A stretch of DNA of 28,288 bases from Anaerofilum sp. (GTDB lineage: Bacteria; Bacillota; Clostridia; Oscillospirales; Ruminococcaceae), in the NCBI GenBank assembly GCA_020024115.1, contig JAHHUF010000012.1:1-28288 (forward strand), read 5' to 3'. Made by a program: the position numbers and the translations under genes. A model generated the notes under the pieces. It searched no databases and had not been told where the DNA came from. It saw only the letters and a list, made by a program, of their open reading frames with translations. Positions 1 to 5,596 of the stretch are shown here, in pieces (position 1 is the first letter of the stretch; every line of letters begins with the position of its first letter).

Positions 1-11
1 AGGAGGTGAGA

Positions 12-65
12 ATGTTTCCCTTTACGTGGCTGTTATTATACGGTGTTGCCTTAAATATAAAATGA
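12..65 (+). CDS. Possible 17-residue hydrophobic micro-ORF
   Basis: An ATG at 12 follows a full AGGAGG ribosome binding site (1-6) at normal spacing. It opens a 17-codon frame ending in TGA at 63-65. The peptide is hydrophobic (FPFTWLLLYGVAL core), enough for a single short membrane segment. The stop codon lies inside the left arm of a 14-bp AT-rich palindrome (52-87). I recognise no family. Because the window starts at the ribosome binding site, this could also be a leader peptide or chance. Only the ribosome binding site and hydrophobic composition support it. Confidence 0.25.
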   Translation: MFPFTWLLLYGVALNIK

Positions 66-87
66 TATTGATTTCATTTTATATTTA
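52..87. repeat. 14-bp AT-rich inverted repeat overlapping a promoter
   Basis: The arms at 52-65 and 74-87 are perfect reverse complements, with an 8-nt loop (66-73). The repeat covers the -35 element (68-73) and most of the spacer of the promoter for the gene at 133. That position fits an operator. It could also act as a weak terminator for the micro-ORF before it, since the stop codon sits in the left arm. Confidence 0.5.
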
Positions 88-96
88 GAGTATAAT
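68..96 (+). promoter_or_regulatory. Sigma-A type promoter for the gene at 133
   Basis: A -35 box TTGATT (68-73) is followed after exactly 17 nt by a perfect -10 box TATAAT (91-96). Transcription would start near 103, about 30 nt before the ATG at 133. The palindrome at 52-87 overlaps the -35 box. Confidence 0.65.
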
Positions 97-132
97 ATAA
101 CTAAAATATAAAGTGTAGTGAGGATAAATATT

Positions 133-444
133 ATGATAAAAAACGGAAGACCTTATACCAATGAAAATGGTTCTGTGGATAGTGAATTGATTACAGATCA
201 TTCTGAAAAAGAGATTGAGTTAGTTTGTGAATGGATAAAAGAAAATATTCTTCCAAGAAAAACTCCACTTTTGGAACAAACAAGTTATGGAATTAAACAT
301 ATATTGCAATCTAAAACAGGAGTTTACCTAACAAACAATGCGTTTAAAGATGCTATGTTGATGTGTGGTTATAAGCCTGTCAATCCAAATGAATTAAACT
401 GGTGTTATTGTATTAGCAAAAAGTCTCCAGCTTTTTCACATTAA
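133..444 (+). CDS. Small uncharacterised protein, accessory-element type
   Basis: This encodes 103 residues of unknown function. I chose the ATG at 133 because an AGGA ribosome binding site (about 121-124) lies 8 nt before it; a GTG at 118 would add five residues but overlaps that site. The protein is soluble, with an acidic N-terminal half containing a predicted helix (KEIELVCEWIKENI). The C-terminal half carries the phrases SYGIKHILQ, YLTNNAFKDAMLMCGY and NPNELNWCYCIS. From memory, similar phrases recur in short hypothetical proteins of clostridial conjugative elements and phages, but no function is established. It has its own promoter with an overlapping palindrome, so autoregulation is possible. 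It is distinctly AT-rich compared with the core genes to its right, consistent with accessory DNA. No integrase or conjugation gene is in view. Confidence 0.7.
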   Translation: MIKNGRPYTNENGSVDSELITDHSEKEIELVCEWIKENILPRKTPLLEQTSYGIKHILQSKTGVYLTNNAFKDAMLMCGYKPVNPNELNWCYCISKKSPAFSH

Positions 445-457
445 ACAGAGTTTGTAT

Positions 458-489
458 GATATAGGTTGTATCGTAGAACAACCTATATC
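458..489 (+). terminator. 12-bp perfect hairpin after the small gene
   Basis: The arms 458-469 and 478-489 are perfect reverse complements with an 8-nt loop. The hairpin lies 14 nt after the stop codon at 444. The sequence after it (GCAAAAATC) has no clear T-run, so it may be a weak or factor-assisted terminator, or an mRNA-stabilising 3' structure. Confidence 0.45.
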
Positions 490-630
490 GCAAAAATCAT
501 AAGAATCTTTGCTATATTCCAAATATTTTAATGTAGCAGATATTGTTTATTATAAAAAATTAAAATTTAGACTTTTCAGATAGCTTAATATTAGCAACTG
601 CAAAATTTACAAACATAATAGTGGCTCAAA

Positions 631-673
631 GAATAAAGCAGACTTTGCTGGACACACAAAGTCTGCTTTATTC
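631..673. terminator. 17-bp perfect hairpin, probable bidirectional terminator
   Basis: The arms 631-647 and 657-673 pair perfectly over 17 bp around a 9-nt loop (648-656), and the right arm ends in TTTATTC. It is a very stable hairpin. The nearest coding sequence on the left ends 186 nt earlier, and I see no gene in 490-630, which is AT-rich and featureless. It may insulate the downstream RNA gene (promoter at 725) from upstream transcription. Confidence 0.55.
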
Positions 674-724
674 AACACTTTCTTTTGTATTAGTTTTAAC
701 CTTTCACAAACCGTTTATTATCTA

Positions 725-753
725 TTGACAATTTTTACAAATCATTTTATACT
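725..753 (+). promoter_or_regulatory. Near-consensus sigma-A promoter for an RNA gene
   Basis: A perfect TTGACA (725-730), a 17-nt spacer and TATACT (748-753) make this one of the best promoters in the window. The start would be near 760. No ribosome binding site or credible reading frame follows; instead a string of hairpins ends in a classical terminator at 906-946. Confidence 0.75.
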
Positions 754-759
754 TAAAGG

Positions 760-946
760 CATAACAGAAAAAACCCCCGCAGCAGACTTATAAAGCTGAG
801 AACTTTATTATCTGCTTGTGCCAGCCAGACCTTCTTCCACAAGGTTGGATGACTTGCGAGAGTTTTCCCTGTCTGTTAATTAAAACAGACATAAAACGAT
901 TTGTCAAGCACCAACCGGTCGGAAATGGCTGGAAAGGTGCTTTTTT
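760..946 (+). ncRNA. Candidate structured small RNA, about 185 nt
   Basis: A strong promoter ends at 753 and a rho-independent terminator lies at 906-946, so a discrete RNA of about 185 nt is expected. In between I can draw three local hairpins: GCAGA(784)...TCTGC with an inner ATAAAG/CTTTAT helix around loop CTGAGAA; CCA..CCTT/AAGG.TGG near 820-850; and TGTCTGTT/AACAGACA near 868-892. The terminator has an outer AAGCACC/GGTGCTT helix and an inner CCGGTC/GGCTGG helix with G-U pairs. I see no coding frame. I do not recognise an Rfam family; it lacks the SRP, tmRNA, RNase P and T-box signatures I know. The length would suit a 6S-like RNA, but I cannot pair the 5' and 3' ends as 6S requires. Confidence 0.55.
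906..946 (+). terminator. Rho-independent terminator of the candidate small RNA
   Basis: AAGCACC (906-912) pairs with GGTGCTT (936-942), and the right arm runs into a T-tract (941-946). Inside, CCGGTC and GGCTGG form a second helix with two G-U pairs around GGAAAT. This is a textbook terminator on the plus strand. Confidence 0.8.
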
Positions 947-964
947 GTTTGAACCTTGACAATA

Positions 965-1001
965 CTTTGTAAAATAAGACTAGCACTCTTGCTTTACAAA
1001 G
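965..1001. repeat. 9-bp inverted repeat between the two RNA candidates
   Basis: CTTTGTAAA (965-973) and TTTACAAAG (993-1001) are perfect reverse complements, separated by 19 nt. A TTGACA at 956-961 lies just before it but has no -10 box at proper distance. It could be a protein-binding site for the downstream RNA promoter or a simple hairpin. Confidence 0.35.
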
Positions 1002-1049
1002 AGAATGCCCAGCTGTCCAAACTAATTTTAAGATACCTGAGACGGTATT

Positions 1050-1079
1050 TTGAAACTATGTTTTAAGCTATGGTAATAA
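1050..1079 (+). promoter_or_regulatory. Possible promoter for the second RNA
   Basis: TTGAAA (1050-1055), an 18-nt spacer and TAATAA (1074-1079) lie in proper arrangement, with a TGG just before the -10 box. The predicted start (about 1085-1087) falls on the first bases of the terminal helix of the RNA at 1082-1267, which is what a dedicated promoter would give. The -10 box is not a strong match. Confidence 0.45.
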
Positions 1080-1081
1080 TA

Positions 1082-1267
1082 GTTGCAGGGCATCGGCACA
1101 GTTGAAATACTGTGTCATGGGTAGAAATGTTGTGAACAGGATTGCAACCTATTCCAGTGTTGAAACAGACACCGCAACATTATCTGCACGCCGTTTGCGA
1201 ATAAAAGCTGCCCAACGGGACTTGGTATGCGAAAACTGCCGTAGCTGGCGGTTCCACGCTCTGCAAC
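1082..1267 (+). ncRNA. Candidate structured RNA with long-range closing helix (raiA-motif-like)
   Basis: GTTGCAGGGC (1082-1091) pairs with GCTCTGCAAC (1258-1267): ten bp, one of them G-U, across 166 nt. Inside are CACAGT/ACTGTG (about 1096-1113), an AATGTTGT/GCAACATT helix (about 1117-1180) enclosing a GTGT/ACAC hairpin, CCGTT/AACGG, and AACTGCC/GGCGGTT (1234-1240/1247-1253). Such a closed multibranch fold is unlikely by chance in this AT-rich flank, and local GC is clearly higher than in 490-760. A GCAACATT repeat (1173-1180 and near 1263) could allow alternative pairing. The size, the isolated position and blocks such as CCCAACGGGACTTGG remind me of the raiA motif RNA of Clostridia; this is from memory and unverified. 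A short TTG-started frame at 1102 crosses it but has no ribosome binding site. Confidence 0.55.
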
Positions 1268-1282
1268 ATTTTATTTTGTTTT

Positions 1283-1340
1283 AAATAAATACAACTCTAT
1301 ACCTCACTTTTTAAGGTAAGACATAGAGTTGTATTTATTT
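1283..1340. terminator. 18-bp perfect bidirectional terminator between RNA gene and tRNA
   Basis: The arms 1283-1300 and 1323-1340 are perfect reverse complements over 18 bp, with AAATAAAT/ATTTATTT ends that give T-rich tails in both directions. The right arm touches the encoded CCA of tRNA-Thr. It would end tRNA transcripts coming from the right and RNA transcripts coming from the left. Confidence 0.75.
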
Positions 1341-1415
1341 GGAGCTGGTGGCAGGAATCGAACCTGTAACCTGCTGATTACAAATCAGCTGCTCTGCCAA
1401 TTGAGCTACACCAGC
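1340..1415 (-). tRNA. tRNA-Thr (anticodon TGT)
   Basis: Read on the minus strand, this 76-nt gene folds as a standard cloverleaf. It has a 7-bp acceptor GCTGGTG/CACCAGC, D-arm GCTC/GAGC, anticodon arm GCTGA/TCAGC around TTTGTAA (anticodon TGT, threonine), a 5-nt variable loop, and a T-arm with loop TTCGATT. The outermost T-stem pair is A-C rather than a Watson-Crick pair. The CCA end is encoded. A perfect promoter lies 26 nt upstream and a strong hairpin follows directly. tRNA 3' ends are frequent integration sites, and the accessory-looking DNA lies on the 3' side. Confidence 0.93.
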
Positions 1416-1440
1416 ACATCAAGTGATGACTGCGAGATAA

Positions 1441-1469
1441 ATTATAGCACAGTATCACTTGTTTGTCAA
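1441..1469 (-). promoter_or_regulatory. Consensus promoter of tRNA-Thr
   Basis: On the minus strand TTGACA (1469-1464) and TATAAT (1446-1441) are both perfect and 17 nt apart, giving a start near 1434. The -35 box directly abuts the stop codon of rsmA (1470), so the tRNA has its own strong promoter despite the rsmA operon running into it. Confidence 0.85.
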
Positions 1470-2324
1470 TCACTTTTTTAAATAATTTTGCAAATTTGCA
1501 AAATCTTCTAATGTAAGCTGTTCTGGGCGTGCCATTGATGAAAGTCCTGCTTGTGTCAACGCCTCAATTACTTGGCTTTTTGGAATTCCCATTCCTGCTG
1601 CAATAGAGTTTGCAGCGGTTTTTCGGCGTTGGCTGAATGCGGCTCGAATCAACTTAAAGAACGCTTCTTCGTTTTGCACCTTTACAGGTGGCTCTTTACG
1701 CAAAACAAGCTGAATCACTGCACTGGTCACTTTTGGTGGTGGGTAAAAGCTGCCCGGCTGCACTGCAAACAATAGCTGTGGCTCAGCATAGTAATATACT
1801 GCATAGCTGATTGCACCGGCTGCACGAGTGCCGGGAACTGCTGTAATGCGTTCAGCAGCCTCTTTTTGCACCATTACAGTAATATGCTCAATGGGCAGGC
1901 GTTCTTCCAACAGTTTCATCAAAATGGGGCTTGTGATGTAGTATGGCAGGTTGGCACACACTGCCACTGAAAGCCCTTGAAACCGTTCTTGAATCAATTG
2001 ATGCAAATCGGTTTTCAGTACATCGCCTTGCACGATTTCAACATTAGAATACTCTTGCAAAGTTTCTTGCAGAAGTTCAGGCAAACGGGTATCAATTTCT
2101 ACCGAAACCACTTTTTCTGCCTGAGCTGCTAATTCTTTTGTCAAAACACCAATTCCGGGGCCAACCTCTAAAACGCCAAAACTTTTGTCAATGCCTGCCG
2201 CTGCAACAATTTTGGGGCAAATTCCCGGATTGACAATAAAGTTTTGCCCAAACCCTTTGGACAAAGAAAACCCATATCGCTCACATAAATCTTTAATCAC
2301 CGAAACATCAGTTAAATTAGGCAT
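1470..2324 (-). CDS. rsmA: 16S rRNA (adenine1518/1519-N6) dimethyltransferase
   Basis: RsmA (KsgA) dimethylates two adjacent adenines in the 3' terminal helix of 16S rRNA late in 30S assembly, using S-adenosylmethionine. The 284-residue length is normal. Visible motifs are GQNF near residue 27, the SAM loop EVGPGIG (53-59), the acidic ribose-binding E76, GD at 100-101, the catalytic NLPY (125-128) and the PPPKV segment near 197. The C-terminal FSQRRKT belongs to the rRNA-binding region. A good ribosome binding site (AAGGAG) precedes the ATG. It is the last gene of the ftsE operon, 11 nt after the S41 protease stop. No terminator follows before the tRNA promoter. Confidence 0.96.
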   Translation of the reverse strand: MPNLTDVSVIKDLCERYGFSLSKGFGQNFIVNPGICPKIVAAAGIDKSFGVLEVGPGIGVLTKELAAQAEKVVSVEIDTRLPELLQETLQEYSNVEIVQGDVLKTDLHQLIQERFQGLSVAVCANLPYYITSPILMKLLEERLPIEHITVMVQKEAAERITAVPGTRAAGAISYAVYYYAEPQLLFAVQPGSFYPPPKVTSAVIQLVLRKEPPVKVQNEEAFFKLIRAAFSQRRKTAANSIAAGMGIPKSQVIEALTQAGLSSMARPEQLTLEDFANLQNYLKK

Positions 2325-2335
2325 ACAATTTCTCC

Positions 2336-3616
2336 TTATTCTGTCGGCTGACTTTCCGGTGCAGATTGGCCTTCGGGTGCAGGTTGATTTTCCTGTGTTT
2401 CTTGCTGCACATTTTGAGAAGGACTGTTCAGTAATTCCACTGCTTTAGCAACCTGAGGGTCATGCTCAATAGGCATCATATACAGCATTTTTTCATCTTC
2501 TGCTTTTACAGAAATTTCTACATCAGGAGAAACTCCTGTTTTGTCAAAACTTTTTTGCTCACCTGTCAGCAAAGCTGCAACAGTAATGGAAACCGCCGAA
2601 CCATCGCTCAAGCGATGTGGTTCTTGCTGAATGGTTCCTTTACCATAAGTAGTGACACCCACAATTTTTGCTTTTCCAAACTCTTTCAGTTCGGCAGCAA
2701 ACAGTTCTGCTGAAGATGCAGTAGACTGATTGACCAAAACGGCAATAGGCAGATTGATTTCATTATCATCTGACCAGCCCATTTCTTTTACAGTGCCATC
2801 TTTATATTTTGCATAGGCAACAGTACCTTCTGGTACAACAATATCAATGCAGTCAACTGCACTGGACAGCACACCGCCTGGATTTCCACGCAGGTCAAAA
2901 ACCAGTGCTTTTGCTCCTTGGCTCATCAACTGACGCACAGCACTGTCAAAATCAGGAGGGGTTGTATTGGCAAAGGCAAGCACCTTTACATAACCATATT
3001 CCGAGTTGGGAATCATCTGAAATTCAACCGTAGTTGCATCAAATTTACGGCGTGCAACCTGAATTTCTTTAGAAGTATTTCCAACATCCAAATAAGTGAT
3101 GGGAATTGAAGTGCCTTCTTCACCACGCAAAAGGCTCATAATTGCATCTTTGCTCATGCCTTTTACTTCCGAGCCATTGACCTTGGTAATATAATTTCCC
3201 TTTTGCAGACCCACTTCTTCCGCCGGGGAGCCTGGGTATACTTTTGTAATCAGGGCATATCCGGAGCTGTCTTTTACAATTTCTATGCCAATGCTCAACA
3301 ATTTTCCGTTTTGAATATCAATCAATTCTGCATATTGTTTTGCGCTGTAATACGCTGCATTTGGGTCATCAATTCCCAAAATATAGCCTGCACCCAACAT
3401 ATCATACAGCTTATCATTGTTGATTTCGCCATAATAATTATCACGCACATATTTATCAATTTCTGATAATTTTGAATAAATCTTTTCGCGTTCACGCACA
3501 GAGTTCACAGTGGTTGTAAATCGTTGCTGTGAAAAAACAAATGTGATGGAAAATGTGACTGTCATTGCAATCAACACCAAAGTGATTGCCAAACCAACTG
3601 AAATTTTTTTATTCAT
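2336..3616 (-). CDS. S41 family carboxy-terminal processing protease (CtpA/CtpB-like)
   Basis: This is a 426-residue periplasm-side serine protease of the tail-specific family. It has an N-terminal membrane anchor (about 7-29), a PDZ domain (about 110-175) that binds substrate C-termini, and the S41 core. The catalytic pair is Ser301 in the STASSAEL segment and Lys326 in TYGKG, 25 residues apart as in CtpB and Tsp. DLRGNPGG (about 241-248) is the conserved core strand. The C-terminal tail (about 400-426) is a low-complexity stretch rich in Gln, Pro and Glu. In Bacillus subtilis ctpB also sits beside ftsEX and acts in sporulation signalling; a role in spore or septal proteolysis is likely here but is inference. 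It is 24 nt after the 34-aa peptide gene and 11 nt before rsmA. Confidence 0.93.
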   Translation of the reverse strand: MNKKISVGLAITLVLIAMTVTFSITFVFSQQRFTTTVNSVREREKIYSKLSEIDKYVRDNYYGEINNDKLYDMLGAGYILGIDDPNAAYYSAKQYAELIDIQNGKLLSIGIEIVKDSSGYALITKVYPGSPAEEVGLQKGNYITKVNGSEVKGMSKDAIMSLLRGEEGTSIPITYLDVGNTSKEIQVARRKFDATTVEFQMIPNSEYGYVKVLAFANTTPPDFDSAVRQLMSQGAKALVFDLRGNPGGVLSSAVDCIDIVVPEGTVAYAKYKDGTVKEMGWSDDNEINLPIAVLVNQSTASSAELFAAELKEFGKAKIVGVTTYGKGTIQQEPHRLSDGSAVSITVAALLTGEQKSFDKTGVSPDVEISVKAEDEKMLYMMPIEHDPQVAKAVELLNSPSQNVQQETQENQPAPEGQSAPESQPTE

Positions 3617-3640
3617 TGCCTTTGTCCCACCTTTCGTCTT

Positions 3641-3745
3641 TTATAGCAAAAGCTGCGAAATTACAGGCACAGCAAGGCTTATCACCATCAAACCTGCAAG
3701 AAGTAAACACATCAAACGAACAAAATATTTTTTCTTATTATTCAT
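3641..3745 (-). CDS. 34-residue single-pass membrane micropeptide
   Basis: Between ftsX and the S41 protease gene, an ATG at 3745 with a GAGGG ribosome binding site 8 nt upstream opens a 34-codon frame ending in TAA at 3643-3641. The peptide has a basic N-terminus (NNKKKYFVR) and one hydrophobic helix (about 11-33), so it should sit in the membrane with its N-terminus in the cytoplasm. It starts 16 nt after the ftsX stop and ends 24 nt before the next ATG, so it is translated as part of the operon. Size and shape resemble the Prli42/DUF4044 class of tiny Firmicute membrane proteins, but I cannot assign it to that family. Many automatic annotations would miss it because of its length. Confidence 0.65.
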   Translation of the reverse strand: MNNKKKYFVRLMCLLLAGLMVISLAVPVISQLLL

Positions 3746-3761
3746 ATAAACGCCCTCATAA

Positions 3762-4670
3762 TTAAACATTCAAATATTTCCGCATAGATGCCATTGTTCC
3801 AATTCCGCCCAAAACCAAACCAAAGGTAGAAAATCCAGCCAACAACCACGGCCAAACCAACTCAACAGGCAAGACCACTGCATTCACAACCTGTTCCCAG
3901 CCAACAAAATATTCGCCCAGTTTTGTAATCACCAAACCATATCCGCCAAGCACAATTCCAGAAGCCAACAATCCAGCAAGCAAGCCTACCGACATACCCT
4001 CTACAAAAAATGGCATACGGATAAATCCATTGGTGGCGCCCACAAATTTCATGATATTGATTTCTTTTCTGCGTGCAAAAACAGTCAAGCGAATGGTATT
4101 GCTGATGACAACCGAGCTGACAATGCCCAAAACCAAAACCAAGCCCCAGCTAATTGCCTGTACCCATCGCTGAACATTCAAAAAGGTTCGGATTAAACTT
4201 TCCGGTGAATGAACTCTCTCCACACCGGAAACCTGCCCCACTTTGTCCATAATAGCCTTCGTTTGCGAAGGGTCTGCAATCCGAATGTTATATTGTGCAT
4301 ACAAAGGGTTTTCTTCCCCTTTCAGCTCGTTGAACAACTCCTCATATTCGCCCATGTCACCACTCATTTGCTCCAGCGCTTGAGATTTTGAGATGTACTG
4401 TGCTTCCTGCACGCCTTCAATCTCCAAAATCTGTTTACCGATGCCGGCATATTCTTCTTCTGGAACACTGCGGTCTAACATGGCAACCATCTCATTTTGA
4501 CTGCCAAGCCACCCCATCAGGCTGTTGATATTTGCAGTCAACAACCCTGTAAACCCTGTAATGAGCATACATACCATCAGTACACCCAGTGAAGCAACGG
4601 TCATCATACGGTTGGCAAACATACTGTGGATTCCTTGTCCAAACAAATATTTAAAACTCGACCATCTCAT
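3762..4670 (-). CDS. ftsX: Cell division ABC transporter-like permease FtsX
   Basis: FtsX is the membrane half of the FtsEX complex. It does not transport but relays ATP hydrolysis by FtsE to peptidoglycan hydrolases outside the cell. The 302 residues show the family plan: a short cytoplasmic N-terminus, TM1 (about 23-46), a large extracellular loop (about 47-168) that binds hydrolase partners, and TM2-TM4 (about 170-193, 221-245, 272-295). The conserved cytoplasmic coupling segment RRKEINIMKFVGAT (200-213) follows TM2. The start overlaps the ftsE stop by four bases (ATGA), indicating translational coupling. In many clostridia an M23 hydrolase follows ftsX; here a 34-aa peptide and the S41 protease follow instead. 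Confidence 0.96.
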   Translation of the reverse strand: MRWSSFKYLFGQGIHSMFANRMMTVASLGVLMVCMLITGFTGLLTANINSLMGWLGSQNEMVAMLDRSVPEEEYAGIGKQILEIEGVQEAQYISKSQALEQMSGDMGEYEELFNELKGEENPLYAQYNIRIADPSQTKAIMDKVGQVSGVERVHSPESLIRTFLNVQRWVQAISWGLVLVLGIVSSVVISNTIRLTVFARRKEINIMKFVGATNGFIRMPFFVEGMSVGLLAGLLASGIVLGGYGLVITKLGEYFVGWEQVVNAVVLPVELVWPWLLAGFSTFGLVLGGIGTMASMRKYLNV

Positions 4671-5362
4671 CCCCTGTTTCCTCCTTTTGCATATACACAG
4701 GGACGGTCATCCCCCACCACTGTACCATGGTCAATGGTAATAATTCGTTTGTTAAACTGATGTGCCAAATCATGCTCATGGGTAACCACAACGATGGTTG
4801 TTCCCACACTGTTGATTGCTGTCAGCAGTTCCATCATTTCCAATGAAAGTTCGGGGTCGATGTTTCCTGTTGGCTCATCGGCAATAATCAGCTTTGGGCT
4901 GTGTGCCAATGCACGTGCCAAAGCCACACGCTGCTGCTCGCCACCGCTGAGAGAAGTGGGATAATTGTTTTTTTTCTCCAAAAGCCCCACCAAACCAAGC
5001 ACATAACGCACCCGTTTGACAATTTCGCTTTCTTTGACATTGGTTACACGCATTGCAAATGCAACATTTTCGTACACAGTTATATTGGGAATTAGACGAA
5101 AATCCTGAAACACAACCCCCATACTGCGCCTTAAGTAAGGGATACGACGCTTTTTAATTGTGGAAAGGTCAAACCCATTCACAATAATTTTTCCACTAGT
5201 TGCTGTTTCTTCGTGGAGAATCAACTTTAAAAATGTAGATTTACCTGCACCGGAATGTCCAAGGACAAAAACAAATTCTCCTTTTTCAATATGCAAATTC
5301 ACATCCTGAAGTGCCTCATGGCCTCCGGGATAGGTTTTATAAACATGTTCAAACTGAATCAT
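4667..5362 (-). CDS. ftsE: Cell division ATP-binding protein FtsE
   Basis: This is the cytoplasmic ATPase of FtsEX, 231 residues. It has Walker A GHSGAGKS (35-42), the Q-loop near Q86, the ABC signature LSGGEQ (138-143), Walker B LIIADEP (158-164) and switch His195. The open frame continues 34 codons upstream, but the start at 5362 is the right one: it has an AGGAG ribosome binding site 7-8 nt before it and gives the usual FtsE N-terminus (IQFEHVYKTYPGG). It is the first gene of a five-gene operon with ftsX, the micropeptide, the S41 protease and rsmA. I found no convincing -35/-10 pair in the 170 nt upstream. Confidence 0.96.
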   Translation of the reverse strand: MIQFEHVYKTYPGGHEALQDVNLHIEKGEFVFVLGHSGAGKSTFLKLILHEETATSGKIIVNGFDLSTIKKRRIPYLRRSMGVVFQDFRLIPNITVYENVAFAMRVTNVKESEIVKRVRYVLGLVGLLEKKNNYPTSLSGGEQQRVALARALAHSPKLIIADEPTGNIDPELSLEMMELLTAINSVGTTIVVVTHEHDLAHQFNKRIITIDHGTVVGDDRPCVYAKGGNRG

Positions 5363-5451
5363 ATAAAAACTCCTGCTATATGGTTGGTTTATTTGCAAAA
5401 ACCACAAAACATACACAATACTACATTTTTCCAAGTGTGGGATTGTGTCAG

Positions 5452-5479
5452 AAAATTTTGGCAATCAAGGCAAAATTTT
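5452..5479. repeat. 9-bp inverted repeat upstream of ftsE
   Basis: AAAATTTTG (5452-5460) and CAAAATTTT (5471-5479) are perfect reverse complements 10 nt apart, about 90-115 nt before the ftsE start. It may be an operator or an mRNA leader hairpin. Nothing else in this 170-nt gap is recognisable. Confidence 0.3.
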
Positions 5480-5525
5480 TTCTGCACCCCCAGCGAAAGA
5501 ATCTGCTGTATGGTACTGCCTCAAT

Positions 5526-5556
5526 TCAAAAAAACAGGCGGCATCAACCGCCGCCT
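5526..5556 (-). terminator. Rho-independent terminator of the CdaR-type regulator
   Basis: On the minus strand a 7-bp GC-rich stem (AGGCGGC/GCCGCCT, 5556-5550 with 5542-5536) is followed by TGTTTTTTT. It ends transcription of the regulator gene (stop at 5597) and separates it from ftsE. Confidence 0.85.
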
Positions 5557-5596
5557 ATTTCAAACCAAAAGTAAAGCTGCTTTTGGTCTTACATTC

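Noticed and set aside
1020..1080. GTTTTAAGCTATG near 1060 resembling a type II CRISPR repeat or tracrRNA piece
   Set aside because: The match is short, there is no repeat-spacer array, and no cas gene is in the window.
1102..1284. 60-codon plus-strand frame in the RNA-rich region
   Set aside because: It starts at TTG without a ribosome binding site and lies inside the structured RNA candidate; the translated sequence shows no protein-like pattern.
4667..5464. Longer ftsE start at 5464
   Set aside because: The extra 34 residues do not match FtsE, and the AGGAG site stands before the ATG at 5362.
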